A program made the translations under genes and the position numbers. The notes beneath the pieces are model-generated. The model was not told the origin of the DNA. It saw nothing but the letters and a program-made list of their open reading frames with translations, and did not search any database. Shown here in pieces: positions 1-8,091 of a stretch of DNA of 46,199 nucleotides. Origin of the DNA: JAISFI01 sp031552425 (GTDB lineage Bacteria; Bacteroidota; Bacteroidia; Bacteroidales; Azobacteroidaceae); NCBI GenBank assembly GCA_031552425.1, contig JAVBMM010000157.1, positions 1 to 46,199 of the forward strand. The letters run 5' to 3'. Position 1 is the stretch's first letter. Every line of letters starts with the position of its first letter.

Positions 1-91
1 ATTTGAATATCAATTTCTGAGACATTTCAAATCAATCTTACTTTTGAATTATTTTGGTATAAATTTCGAACAATTTTATATCGACTGATAG

Positions 92-110
92 TATGTTTGA
101 AATATATTTG
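92..110 (+). promoter_or_regulatory. Candidate promoter(s) for the oxidoreductase/DUF1080 pair
   Basis: Two overlapping matches to the Bacteroidota -7 consensus TAnnTTTG are visible, TATGTTTG at 92-99 and TATATTTG at 103-110, 36 to 54 bases before the first gene. Neither has a clear TTTG element 19-21 bases upstream, so which one is used is uncertain. The interval also contains a GTTTG...CAAAC inverted pair, which might be an operator. Confidence 0.45.
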
Positions 111-145
111 CAAACAAAAATACAATTAATTATAAATTAAACTGA

Positions 146-1498
146 ATGAAAACGCGCAGAGATTTTCTAAAACAAGGCGCTTTAGCTTCTGCAGGATTGA
201 TGCTGGGAGGCGTAAATATGAGCGCAAAAAGTTATGGCCGTATTATTGGGGCTAACGACAGGGTAAACGTTGGAGTCATCGGATTTTCAGACCGTTTCAG
301 AGGAACATTATTACCTTGTTTCCAAAACCATTACAAAGAACTTAATTTCGATATTATTGGTGTTTCAGACATTTGGAAAGAAAGACGCGAAGAAGGAGTG
401 AAACATTTAATGAATGTCTTTGGACATTCCATTCGTGGGTATTTCAACAACGAAGAATTATATGCTGATAAGGATATAGACGCTGTAATTATCTCTACCG
501 CTGATTTTCAACATGCTTTACATACTGTGGAAGCCGCTGAAAACAAAAAAGATGCATACGTAGAAAAACCATTTGCAGAAACGATGGAAGACAATCGCCG
601 GGCTAAAGCAGCTGTAGAAAAAAACGGAATCATTGTTCAAATCGGATCGCAACGCCGCAGTGGAGATAATTATCATGCTGCTAACGACTATATTCGTTCC
701 GGTAAATTTGGAGATATTGTTATGGCGGAAATGACTTGGAATGTTAACCAACCTAACCGTTGGAGAAGACCCGATGTTGTTGACCGTTGTAAAAAAGAAG
801 ATGTGGACTGGTTACGCTTCATCATGAATCGTCCTTATGAAGATTTCAATCCGCGTAAATTCTTAGAATACCGTTTATTTTGGCCATATTCTTCCGGTAT
901 CCCGGGGCAATGGATGGCACATCAAATTGACACCGTACACTGGTTCACAGGATTAAAGCACCCAAGAAGCGTAGTTGCCAACGGAGGTATTTATCTTTGG
1001 AAAGATGGTCGCCAAAATCCCGACACTATGACTGCCGTAATGGATTATGGACCGCTCAACGACCTAACAAAAGGATTTCAAGTATTGTATTCTTCTCGTT
1101 TTACAAACAGTGCAGGAGGGGTAAAAGAAATCTATTATTCCAATGGAGGAGAATTAAACTTAGACACCAACAAAGTTTCTTCTAATGGTTATCTGCAACA
1201 AAAAAATGCAGAAAAAATGGGATTAAAAGAGAATAAATTAGAATCTTTCACTTTAAAATCAACTACAAAAACTGCATCAGATGCAGATATGGGCGGAGAT
1301 AAACTGACTTCCATGCACATGCGTAACTGGATGGAATGTATCCGTTCCCGCAAACAAACCAATGCTCCTGTAGATGCGGGATACGACCACTCTGTGGCTT
1401 GTATCATGGTAAATGCTGCTATCCGTACCGGAGAAAAAGTTGTTTTTGATTCTAAAACACAAGAAGTTATAGCTGGAGGAAAAGTATTCAAATATTAA
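146..1498 (+). CDS. Exported Gfo/Idh/MocA family NAD(P)-dependent oxidoreductase
   Basis: Gfo/Idh/MocA-family oxidoreductase of 450 residues. The N-terminus carries a twin-arginine signal (RRDFLK at residues 4-9, then a hydrophobic alanine/glycine stretch to about 27), so it should cross the inner membrane folded, as is common for sugar-acting members of this family. A Rossmann-type nucleotide fold begins at about 41 (NVGVIGF). The family signature EKP lies at 140-142 and conserved histidines in WMAHQIDTVHW at 257-266 are likely active-site residues. The gene ends 16 bp before a DUF1080 gene on the same strand. Known biology: Gfo/Idh proteins paired with DUF1080 proteins take part in glycoside breakdown through 3-keto-sugar intermediates. 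I infer that this enzyme oxidises C3 of a sugar or glycoside, or reduces the 3-keto product. The exact substrate cannot be read from the sequence. Confidence 0.9.
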   Translation: MKTRRDFLKQGALASAGLMLGGVNMSAKSYGRIIGANDRVNVGVIGFSDRFRGTLLPCFQNHYKELNFDIIGVSDIWKERREEGVKHLMNVFGHSIRGYFNNEELYADKDIDAVIISTADFQHALHTVEAAENKKDAYVEKPFAETMEDNRRAKAAVEKNGIIVQIGSQRRSGDNYHAANDYIRSGKFGDIVMAEMTWNVNQPNRWRRPDVVDRCKKEDVDWLRFIMNRPYEDFNPRKFLEYRLFWPYSSGIPGQWMAHQIDTVHWFTGLKHPRSVVANGGIYLWKDGRQNPDTMTAVMDYGPLNDLTKGFQVLYSSRFTNSAGGVKEIYYSNGGELNLDTNKVSSNGYLQQKNAEKMGLKENKLESFTLKSTTKTASDADMGGDKLTSMHMRNWMECIRSRKQTNAPVDAGYDHSVACIMVNAAIRTGEKVVFDSKTQEVIAGGKVFKY

Positions 1499-1514
1499 AA
1501 AAAGAAAGAAAAAA

Positions 1515-2870
1515 ATGAAAAAAATATCAATATCATTTATCGTTTGTCTTCTCATGGTAGGTATGTGTTTTGGACAAACCAAATGGGAACCTTTATTCAA
1601 TGGAAAAAACTTCAAAGGATGGACTAAATTAAACGGAACTGCCGAATATAAAATTGTGGATGGAGCCATTGTTGGATACAGCAAAATCAAAACTCCAAAT
1701 ACATTCTTGGCAACTAATAAAATGTATGGAGATTTCATCTTGGAATTTGAATTCAAAGTCGATGACGGATTAAATTCCGGAGTACAATTTAGGAGCAATA
1801 GTCTGAAAGAATATAAAGACGGACGGGTACATGGTTATCAATTTGAAATAGATCCTTCTTCCCGCGCTTGGACCGGTGGTATTTATGATGAAGCAAGAAG
1901 AGGTTGGTTATATACTTTAACCGGATATCCTACTGCTCAAAAAGCATTTAAAAACAATATGTGGAATAAAGTCCGCATCGAAGCCATCGGCAACGTGCTA
2001 AGAACATGGGTAAATGGTATTCCTTGCGCCAATGTCTTGGATGACATGAATGCTACTGGTTTTATTGCATTACAAGTACACAGCATTAAAGATGTATCCT
2101 TAGAAAATAAAACTGTTTCTTGGAGAAATATCAATATTTGCACCACTAATTTAGAACAGGAAAAACATCCCGATTATTGGGAAGTTCCGCAAACAAATCA
2201 CATTGCTAACACAATTTCCGAAAGAGAAGTACAAGAAGGCTGGAAATTATTATGGGATGGAAAATCCACTCAAGGATGGAGAGGTGCTAAATTAACTTCT
2301 TTTCCTCAAAAAGGTTGGATCATTGAAAATGGGATACTAAAAGTAGTAAAATCTGACGGAGGAGAATCTACTAACGGAGGAGATATTGTAACCACAAAAA
2401 AATACAAAAACTTCATTTTAAGTGCAGACTTTAAAATCACAGAAGGAGCAAATAGTGGAATTAAATATTTTGTAGATACCGATCTGAATAAAGGACAAGG
2501 TTCTTCCATTGGTTGTGAATATCAAATATTAGATGATAAAAAACATCCGGATGCAAAAAAAGGAACAAACGGAAATCGTACATTGGGATCTTTGTATGAT
2601 TTAATTACTGCTTCTGCAGACAAACCATATAGAAACGGATTCTTTAATAATGCCCGTATCGTTGTGAACGGTAAAAAAGTAGAACATTGGTTGAATAATG
2701 TAAAAATCGTAGAATACGAACGAGGCACACAAATGTGGAAAGCTTTGGTTAGTTTCAGCAAATATAAAGATTGGCCAAATTTTGGAGATGCTGAAGAAGG
2801 TAATATTTTATTACAAGATCACGGTGACGAAGTTTGGTTTCAAAATATAAAAATCAAAGAATTACCATAA
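1515..2870 (+). CDS. Secreted two-domain DUF1080 (3-keto-disaccharide hydrolase-like) protein
   Basis: A 451-residue protein with a Sec signal peptide (residues 1 to about 20, ending CFGQ). It has two tandem DUF1080 (concanavalin-like beta-sandwich) domains, roughly residues 22-210 and 232-450. Each opens with the family's typical start, a W-x-x-L-[FW] then G-W pattern (WEPLFNGKNFKGW at 24-36; WKLLWDGKSTQGW further on), and each contains a G-x-NSG[VI] motif. DUF1080 proteins include hydrolases or lyases acting on 3-keto glycosides. It lies 16 bp after a Gfo/Idh/MocA gene and is probably co-transcribed, which supports a shared 3-keto-sugar route. A hairpin with a T-run follows the stop codon. 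The presence of two domains rather than one may mean one is catalytic and one binds; the sequence does not decide this. Confidence 0.88.
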   Translation: MKKISISFIVCLLMVGMCFGQTKWEPLFNGKNFKGWTKLNGTAEYKIVDGAIVGYSKIKTPNTFLATNKMYGDFILEFEFKVDDGLNSGVQFRSNSLKEYKDGRVHGYQFEIDPSSRAWTGGIYDEARRGWLYTLTGYPTAQKAFKNNMWNKVRIEAIGNVLRTWVNGIPCANVLDDMNATGFIALQVHSIKDVSLENKTVSWRNINICTTNLEQEKHPDYWEVPQTNHIANTISEREVQEGWKLLWDGKSTQGWRGAKLTSFPQKGWIIENGILKVVKSDGGESTNGGDIVTTKKYKNFILSADFKITEGANSGIKYFVDTDLNKGQGSSIGCEYQILDDKKHPDAKKGTNGNRTLGSLYDLITASADKPYRNGFFNNARIVVNGKKVEHWLNNVKIVEYERGTQMWKALVSFSKYKDWPNFGDAEEGNILLQDHGDEVWFQNIKIKELP

Positions 2871-2891
2871 AATTCTGAGCATATTTATTTT

Positions 2892-2930
2892 ACAGCTGCA
2901 AACTAACAATCATTTGCGGCTGTATTTTTT
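2892..2930 (+). terminator. Rho-independent terminator after the DUF1080 gene
   Basis: An 11-bp stem (2892-2902 with 2913-2923, one G-U pair) closes a 10-base loop and is followed by six T residues (2925-2930). It begins 22 bases after the stop codon of the DUF1080 gene. Confidence 0.85.
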
Positions 2931-3148
2931 ATATAGCTAACCCATAAGCACATTTGGATATATAAAGAAAAGAAGAATGCCATTGGCATTAAAGCCTCGT
3001 TAAAATAACTTTTTAAAAGCTTATGCAATAAGAGTAATTACTTGAATTCATAGTTAATAAATATTAATTAACATTTGAAAATGTAAAATATATTACTTAA
3101 CTTTAAATGTCATTTTCATCCTGAATCAATCATTCCCCTTACATATAC

Positions 3149-3187
3149 AAAAAGCAGGTGTTTTCATCGAAAAATGCCTGCTTTTTT
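3149..3187. terminator. Strong bidirectional hairpin terminator
   Basis: A long stem pairs AAAAAGCAGG (3149-3158) with CCTGCTTTTT (3177-3186). It continues inward through two G-U pairs and four A-T pairs to a six-base loop (3165-3170). Read on either strand, the stem is followed by a T-run. It can therefore stop transcription from the DUF1080 side and from the DJ-1 gene on the opposite strand. Confidence 0.8.
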
Positions 3188-3196
3188 AAATTATAA

Positions 3197-3275
3197 TAGG
3201 ACTATATGGTATTTATAGTAGGACTATAAGAGTCATGTAGTAGGACTATAATATATCTACAGTCCTACTATAGGA
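3197..3275. repeat. Three 22-bp tandem units (TAGGACTATA...) followed by inverted copies
   Basis: TAGGACTATA occurs at 3197-3206, 3219-3228 and 3241-3250, that is with an exact 22-bp period. The remaining 12 bases of each unit diverge, except for a shared TA(T/C)AG or TGTAG end. An inverted copy, AGTCCTACTA, follows at 3261-3270 and pairs perfectly over 10 bp with 3238-3247. A small palindrome TCCTA-CTA-TAGGA covers 3263-3275. The sequence lies downstream of both flanking genes, so an ordinary promoter role is unlikely. Confidence 0.75.
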
Positions 3276-3347
3276 TATAAAAAGCAAAATATTACAGAAT
3301 TCTTCGATCTATATTTATTAAATATTAATAATATAAGTTAATTTATA

Positions 3348-3905
3348 TTAAATAATATCTTGTAATAACATTGCACTTTTCACTTCATTTGCTTTAGCAA
3401 TTCCATTTAAGACTTCCACTAATTTGAATCCGAAATAAAAAGCCAATCCAGGACCTTTTCCTGTAATAATATTACCATCTTGCACTACAGGAAAATCTTC
3501 AATGATAGCTCCTTTCAATAAATGCTCTACTCCAGGATAACAAATGGCTTTTTTACCATGCAATATACCCAATCCTCCAAAAACAAGTGGAGCGGCACAA
3601 ATTGCAGCAATAAATTTCCCTTGATTATTATAATCTACAATCAAGTTTTTCAATCCTTTATGAGCATTTAAGTTTGTTGAACCAGGCATTCCTCCAGGCA
3701 ATATCAACATATCGGCAGATGATGGCTCCACTTCTTCAAACAACATATCCGATACAACACCAATACCTTTCGCCCCACTTACTTCTTTTTTACTTGTAAT
3801 TGAAACGATAGTCACATCCACATCTCCCCTTCGAAGGATGTCAATAGTTGCAACTGCTTCTATTTCCTCAAATCCTTCAGCCAAAAAAACAAACGCTTTT
3901 TTCAT
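3348..3905 (-). CDS. DJ-1/PfpI (YajL-like) family protein
   Basis: A 185-residue DJ-1/PfpI superfamily protein in the DJ-1/YajL branch. The conserved glutamate (E16 in AEGFEEIE, equivalent to E18 of human DJ-1) and the nucleophilic cysteine (C103 in AAICAAP, equivalent to C106) are both present, with a glycine-rich LPGGMPG segment at 69-75. Members act as oxidative-stress chaperones, glyoxalases or deglycases; which activity applies here cannot be told. It starts 16 bp after cstA on the same strand and is probably the last gene of that transcript. The length is normal for the family. Confidence 0.93.
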   Translation of the reverse strand: MKKAFVFLAEGFEEIEAVATIDILRRGDVDVTIVSITSKKEVSGAKGIGVVSDMLFEEVEPSSADMLILPGGMPGSTNLNAHKGLKNLIVDYNNQGKFIAAICAAPLVFGGLGILHGKKAICYPGVEHLLKGAIIEDFPVVQDGNIITGKGPGLAFYFGFKLVEVLNGIAKANEVKSAMLLQDII

Positions 3906-3921
3906 GATAAATGCTAAAATA

Positions 3922-5355
3922 TTAAATTCTTTCCTTCACTCTCTTAGCAAACCAATAGGCAAAAAGAGTAACTATAAACAGAGTGATAACACCCCCCACA
4001 ATGTAACCGGCAGAAGCCGACATCTCAAATCCTTCCGGCGCTATAACAATATATGTAGCAACTACCATAGTCATAAAAACCGCAGGGATAAGAGTGATCC
4101 AAAAACATTTCTTTTCCAATACCAAATAAACTGTTATCATCCAAAGTGTTGCAGCTGCTAATGTTTGGTTAGACCATGCAAAATAGCGCCAAATAATATC
4201 AAAATTGACTTGAAGAATAAAAAATCCGGCCACAAAAAGTGGCAATGCTACCCATATTCTATTCAGTAAAGGTTTTTGATTATACCCTATAAAATCCGAA
4301 ACTATCAAACGGGCTGAACGAAATGCCGTATCTCCTGATGTTATAGGAGCTGCTATTACTCCCATAATTGCGAGTAATCCCCCCACTTTTCCTAACCAAG
4401 AATGAGCAATTTTATCGACCACTACTGCAGCATTATTCCCATTCGCAGCTAAAAAGTTCTGTAATCCACCAACATCTCCGAAAAAACTCATAGCAGCAGC
4501 AGCCCATATCAAGGCAACCATTGCTTCTGTAATCATAGCTCCATAAAATACTCGACGCCCTTCTTTTTCATTTCTCATACAACGAGCCATTAACGGAGAT
4601 TGTGTAGCATGGAAACCCGAAATAGCACCACAAGCAATCGATATGAACAACATGGGGAATATAGGAAATTTCACCGGATCTACATTCATATTATGCAAAT
4701 TAGATGGTATAGCCTCGGGGATAGGAGCTCCATTATATATCATCATTACAGCAATTCCCACAGCCATAAAAAGTAATGCGAATCCAAATATGGGATATAT
4801 TTTACCTATAATTTTATCTATAGGAAGGATGGTTGCCAAAATATAGTAAACAAAAATAACAACGCTCCAAAAAGTAAAATCAAGATGTTCTGGAGTAAGA
4901 TTAGCTAATAATTTAGCCGGACCCGCTATAAAAACTGCTCCGACAAGAACCATTAACAATAATGTAAAAATTCTCATGAATTGTTTAAATCCATTCCCCA
5001 TATACCTTCCTGAAATTTCAGGAAGACTCATTCCTTTATTCCTAAGAGACATCATTCCTGAAAGATAATCATGGACAGCTCCTCCAAATATACTACCAAA
5101 AACAATCCATAAAAAAGCAGAAGGACCATAAACAGCTCCCATAATAGCACCAAAGATAGGACCAAGTCCGGCTATATTAAGAAATTGTATTAAAAAAACA
5201 CGCCACCAACTCATAGGAACATAATCAACCCCATCTGTGTGGGTATATGCTGGTGTTTCTTTATTCTTATCAGCACCGAAAATCCGTTCTATAAAAGAAC
5301 CGTAAATAAAATACCCTCCAATCAAGAGAATGATGGAAACAAAGAATGTAATCAT
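3922..5355 (-). CDS. cstA: Carbon starvation protein A (CstA-type transporter)
   Basis: A polytopic inner-membrane protein of 477 residues matching the short Bacteroidota form of CstA (the E. coli protein is about 700 residues). Recognisable CstA segments are ARVF-like WWRVFLIQFLNIAGLGP (about residues 50-66), GSIFGGAVHDYLSGMMSLR and SGFHATQSPLMARC. Known members take up peptides or pyruvate when carbon is short. It lies 54 bp after tonB and 16 bp before a DJ-1 family gene, all on the minus strand. It may be read through from the pdxJ-exbB-exbD-tonB operon or have its own promoter in the gap. The substrate is not predictable from this sequence. Confidence 0.93.
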   Translation of the reverse strand: MITFFVSIILLIGGYFIYGSFIERIFGADKNKETPAYTHTDGVDYVPMSWWRVFLIQFLNIAGLGPIFGAIMGAVYGPSAFLWIVFGSIFGGAVHDYLSGMMSLRNKGMSLPEISGRYMGNGFKQFMRIFTLLLMVLVGAVFIAGPAKLLANLTPEHLDFTFWSVVIFVYYILATILPIDKIIGKIYPIFGFALLFMAVGIAVMMIYNGAPIPEAIPSNLHNMNVDPVKFPIFPMLFISIACGAISGFHATQSPLMARCMRNEKEGRRVFYGAMITEAMVALIWAAAAMSFFGDVGGLQNFLAANGNNAAVVVDKIAHSWLGKVGGLLAIMGVIAAPITSGDTAFRSARLIVSDFIGYNQKPLLNRIWVALPLFVAGFFILQVNFDIIWRYFAWSNQTLAAATLWMITVYLVLEKKCFWITLIPAVFMTMVVATYIVIAPEGFEMSASAGYIVGGVITLFIVTLFAYWFAKRVKERI

Positions 5356-5409
5356 AATAATAGTATAAGAAATTTATATATAAATAATATATTTTGGACT
5401 AGGGATGAA

Positions 5410-6177
5410 TTAATTCAACTGATACCTGTAAGTAATTGTACCAGATTGATTATTCAGTGTTTCTGTTTTATTAAATTTTGCCTTTTTAGCAGCTTCTTTT
5501 GCTGAATTTCTCATGGTTGCATCAACAATTGTGGTTCCTTGACCAATTTCAGCTGCTATTACATTTCCACTGGGATTGACAGTTATCCTAATAACAATAA
5601 GCCCACTTTCTTGAACGGAATAAGCCGGACGAGGAAGTCCTTCTTTTCCTAGGCTTCTACCATTTAAAGAAAAAGAACCATATCCTCCGATTCCTGTATT
5701 TTCTCCTTCATCCGAATTTCCTTGAGGACTTCCTTGATTACCCCTACCTGCGCCTGTTCCTTGACTTGTACTTTGAGATGAAACTGCACCAAATGCTCCG
5801 GATACCTGATTGGATATATTTTGTCTCCTTTGTTCTTCTTCTCTCTTTTTTCTCTGTTCTTCCTCTCTTCTTTCTTTTTCTTTCTTTTGTATTTCTGTCA
5901 AAGCAACAGATTCTTCTACATTTTGGGTAACCAAACTTACTTCGGAAGGAAGTTCGGGAGAAGGTATTTCAGAAGGCATCAGGGCTTCTCCTCCTGTATT
6001 CTCCGGTTCAAATAAGCCTGAAGCCTCATCTATATTACCGAAATGAACCAGAACTCCTCCGGCGTCTTGATGTGGAATAATTGTCTTTATTACTGAAAAT
6101 ATCAGAAACAATAAAATAATTATTCCTACACAGACGGACACAAACCAACCCAATATCTGTTCTTTGGAAATCTTCAT
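5410..6177 (-). CDS. tonB: TonB-like energy transducer
   Basis: A 255-residue TonB/TolA-type protein. It has a single N-terminal membrane anchor (about residues 12-33). Next comes a charged Lys/Glu/Arg stretch around 93-117 likely to form a long helix, then a Gly/Ser/Gln-rich linker. A C-terminal TonB domain (about 178-255) opens with a P-x-Y-S motif and contains VNPSGNV. It works with ExbB and ExbD, encoded just upstream, to pass proton-motive energy to outer-membrane transporters. Its start codon overlaps the exbD stop codon by four bases (6174-6177), which indicates translational coupling. It lacks the long proline-rich spacer of E. coli TonB; the charged helix may span the periplasm instead, as in TolA. 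Confidence 0.92.
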   Translation of the reverse strand: MKISKEQILGWFVSVCVGIIILLFLIFSVIKTIIPHQDAGGVLVHFGNIDEASGLFEPENTGGEALMPSEIPSPELPSEVSLVTQNVEESVALTEIQKKEKERREEEQRKKREEEQRRQNISNQVSGAFGAVSSQSTSQGTGAGRGNQGSPQGNSDEGENTGIGGYGSFSLNGRSLGKEGLPRPAYSVQESGLIVIRITVNPSGNVIAAEIGQGTTIVDATMRNSAKEAAKKAKFNKTETLNNQSGTITYRYQLN

Positions 6178-6584
6178 TTCGAGGGCCTTGTTGCCAATAC
6201 CATTTTAAACTGATTCTCGTTGGCAATATTAATTATTTTGACAACCTCTCCGTATGAAATAGATTCATCTGCATATAATGCCACAAAAACCTCCGGTTCT
6301 TTTGCATAACAATCTTTAAGAAATGGTGTTATTTCATCAAAAGAAACCATGCGTTCTCTTTCTTTTCCGAAAGCGACATAATAATTAAGGTCTTTATCTA
6401 TTGTAACCCGCGTCAACGGCTTAGCGGAGGTCTGTTCTTTACTTTGAGGAAGATTCACCTTGATGGCATTCGGAACAACTACTGTGGAAGTGATCATAAA
6501 GAATATGAGCAATAAAAAAATCATGTCGGTCATCGAAGCCATGCTAAACTCAGCACTTATCTTATTTCGTTTTTTAAGAGCCAT
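6174..6584 (-). CDS. exbD: ExbD/TolR family biopolymer transport protein
   Basis: A 136-residue ExbD/TolR protein with a short cytoplasmic N-terminus, one membrane helix at about residues 17-37 (with the family Asp in FSMASMTDMIFLLL) and a periplasmic domain. Together with ExbB it forms the proton-driven motor for TonB. The gene lies 14 bp after exbB and overlaps tonB by four bases. Size and layout are normal for the family. Confidence 0.95.
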   Translation of the reverse strand: MALKKRNKISAEFSMASMTDMIFLLLIFFMITSTVVVPNAIKVNLPQSKEQTSAKPLTRVTIDKDLNYYVAFGKERERMVSFDEITPFLKDCYAKEPEVFVALYADESISYGEVVKIINIANENQFKMVLATRPSK

Positions 6585-6598
6585 ATTTTGTTTTCAAA

Positions 6599-7297
6599 TC
6601 AAGCCGGTTCGTTCAACAAATCCATAAACTCCATGGTGCGAGCTTCCATTTTATTGACAACCCCATTTACCAAAGAAACCAAATAATTATATGAGAATAA
6701 GGCAATAACTCCTACTATCAAACCGGCAACTGTAGTAACCAAGGCTTCATATATCCCTGAAGACAGAATCGATATATCGACATTACTTCCTGCATTAGAC
6801 ATATTGAAAAAAGCCCTGACCATTCCGGTTACAGTACCTAAAAAACCTAACATAGGAGCACCTCCTGCAGCTGTCGCTACCCATGTAAAGCCTTTTTCCA
6901 ATTTGGCAACCTCGATATTTCCAACATTTTCAACGGCAACCAATACGTCATTCATAGGCCTACCCAAGCGGGAAATTCCTTTTTCCACCAAACGGGCATA
7001 AGGAGTATTATTTTTTTTACATAAGTTTATAGCAGAATCAATTTTTCCTTCATGGATGTAATCTTTGATTCTTTTCATGAAAGTATCATCTTCTTTTTCC
7101 GCTTTACGGATCACCAATATTCTTTCAATCAAAATGGCAACAGATATTAATAAAAGAAGTGCAATAGGAATCATGATCCATCCGCCTTTCATAGCCAAAT
7201 CTATCAATTTAATTTCAGCTTCTTGAGGTGTAACAACCCCAGTTAATTCGGGCATTGCTCCAGCAACCCCTTCTTGAATAGTCAGTAATAAATTCAT
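6599..7297 (-). CDS. exbB: ExbB/TolQ/MotA family proton channel protein
   Basis: An ExbB/TolQ family protein of 232 residues from the start chosen here. It has three membrane segments (about residues 36-57, 130-155 and 175-200), with the MotA/TolQ/ExbB core in the last two. The ATG at 7297 overlaps the pdxJ stop codon in a TAATG arrangement, a common coupling signal, so I prefer it over a TTG four codons upstream that would start inside pdxJ. With ExbD it supplies the proton-driven motor for TonB. The order pdxJ-exbB-exbD-tonB is typical of Bacteroidales. Confidence 0.93.
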   Translation of the reverse strand: MNLLLTIQEGVAGAMPELTGVVTPQEAEIKLIDLAMKGGWIMIPIALLLLISVAILIERILVIRKAEKEDDTFMKRIKDYIHEGKIDSAINLCKKNNTPYARLVEKGISRLGRPMNDVLVAVENVGNIEVAKLEKGFTWVATAAGGAPMLGFLGTVTGMVRAFFNMSNAGSNVDISILSSGIYEALVTTVAGLIVGVIALFSYNYLVSLVNGVVNKMEARTMEFMDLLNEPA

Positions 7298-8010
7298 TAT
7301 TTCAAGCAATTTTTATATCTTTTGATTGTTTCTTCCAAACCCAAATACAAAGCGTCGCATATTAATGCATGACCAATAGACACTTCCTCCAAAAAAGGAA
7401 TTTGTTCGTGTAAATATGATAAATTTTCCAAACTCAAATCATGCCCCGCATTAACGCCAAGTCCCAAATTTTTTGCACGAGTTGCCGCTTCTAAAAAACT
7501 TTTTATAGCGTTTTCTTTCCCTAAAGGGTACATCACAGCATAAGGTTCTGTATAAAGTTCTATCCTATCTGTTCCCGTTTTAGCAGCAAATTCTATATTT
7601 TTCAAATCTGTTCCGACAAAAATAGATGTCCGGATATTAGATTCATGAAATCCTTCCACGACTTCACAAAGAAAAGAAAAATTTTTCTTGATATCCCATC
7701 CGGCGTTGGAAGTAACTGCATCAGGAGAATCAGGGACCAAGGTTACCTGATCCGGTCTCGTTTTCAACACTAAATTGATAAATGGAAGAGACGGATTACC
7801 TTCAATATTAAATTCTGTTTTAATTCTCGGACGAAGTTTAATAGCATCGTCATAACGAATATGCCGTTCATCCGGACGAGGATGGATGGTTATTCCCTGT
7901 GCGCCATATAATTCGCAATCTTCTGCTACTTTTAACAAATTAGGGACATCACCTCCGCGCGCATTGCGAAGAGTCGCTATTTTATTGATATTTACACTTA
8001 ATTTCGTCAT
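7297..8010 (-). CDS. pdxJ: Pyridoxine 5'-phosphate synthase
   Basis: PdxJ, 237 residues, a TIM-barrel enzyme. It condenses 1-deoxy-D-xylulose 5-phosphate with 3-amino-2-oxopropyl phosphate to pyridoxine 5'-phosphate in the DXP-dependent vitamin B6 pathway. Typical segments are the N-terminal LSVNINKIATLRNARGG, the HPRPDERHI phosphate and substrate region (about 42-50), and the C-terminal SIGHALICDALYLGLEETI. The start is divergent from the CBS-nadK operon, with an 81-bp gap to the start I prefer for that gene. It is the first gene of the exbB-exbD-tonB cluster, although B6 synthesis and TonB energisation have no obvious direct link. Confidence 0.97.
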   Translation of the reverse strand: MTKLSVNINKIATLRNARGGDVPNLLKVAEDCELYGAQGITIHPRPDERHIRYDDAIKLRPRIKTEFNIEGNPSLPFINLVLKTRPDQVTLVPDSPDAVTSNAGWDIKKNFSFLCEVVEGFHESNIRTSIFVGTDLKNIEFAAKTGTDRIELYTEPYAVMYPLGKENAIKSFLEAATRAKNLGLGVNAGHDLSLENLSYLHEQIPFLEEVSIGHALICDALYLGLEETIKRYKNCLK

Positions 8011-8025
8011 TATTACAAAAAATAA

Positions 8026-8033
8026 TATCTTTG
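8026..8033 (+). promoter_or_regulatory. -7 promoter element for the CBS-nadK-nadB-tilS operon
   Basis: TATCTTTG matches TAnnTTTG exactly, and a weak TTTCG stands near the expected -33 position (8002-8006). Transcription should begin near 8040, leaving a leader of about 50 bases to the preferred start at 8092. Confidence 0.65.
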
Positions 8034-8091
8034 CGAGAGATTAATCATTGAGAGTGCAAATGTAATGGATTTGCATCAAAAAAACCAACGA

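Larger units (their letters stand above)
2931..3347. other. Intergenic region between convergent genes; no coding potential seen
   Basis: The 477-bp gap between two converging genes has no plausible gene on either strand. Besides the terminator at 2892-2930 it holds a perfect short palindrome (AATGCCA-T-TGGCATT, 2976-2990), a long bidirectional hairpin at 3149-3186, and a phased 22-bp repeat at 3197-3275. The rest is plain AT-rich sequence. Confidence 0.7.

Noticed and set aside
1277..1798. 173-codon frame on the minus strand across the junction of the first two genes
   Set aside because: It is antisense to two well-supported coding regions and has no recognisable sequence or promoter.
3197..3275. 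Possible CRISPR array
   Set aside because: Units are only 22 bp including the 'spacer', the core is 10 bp, and no cas genes are present.
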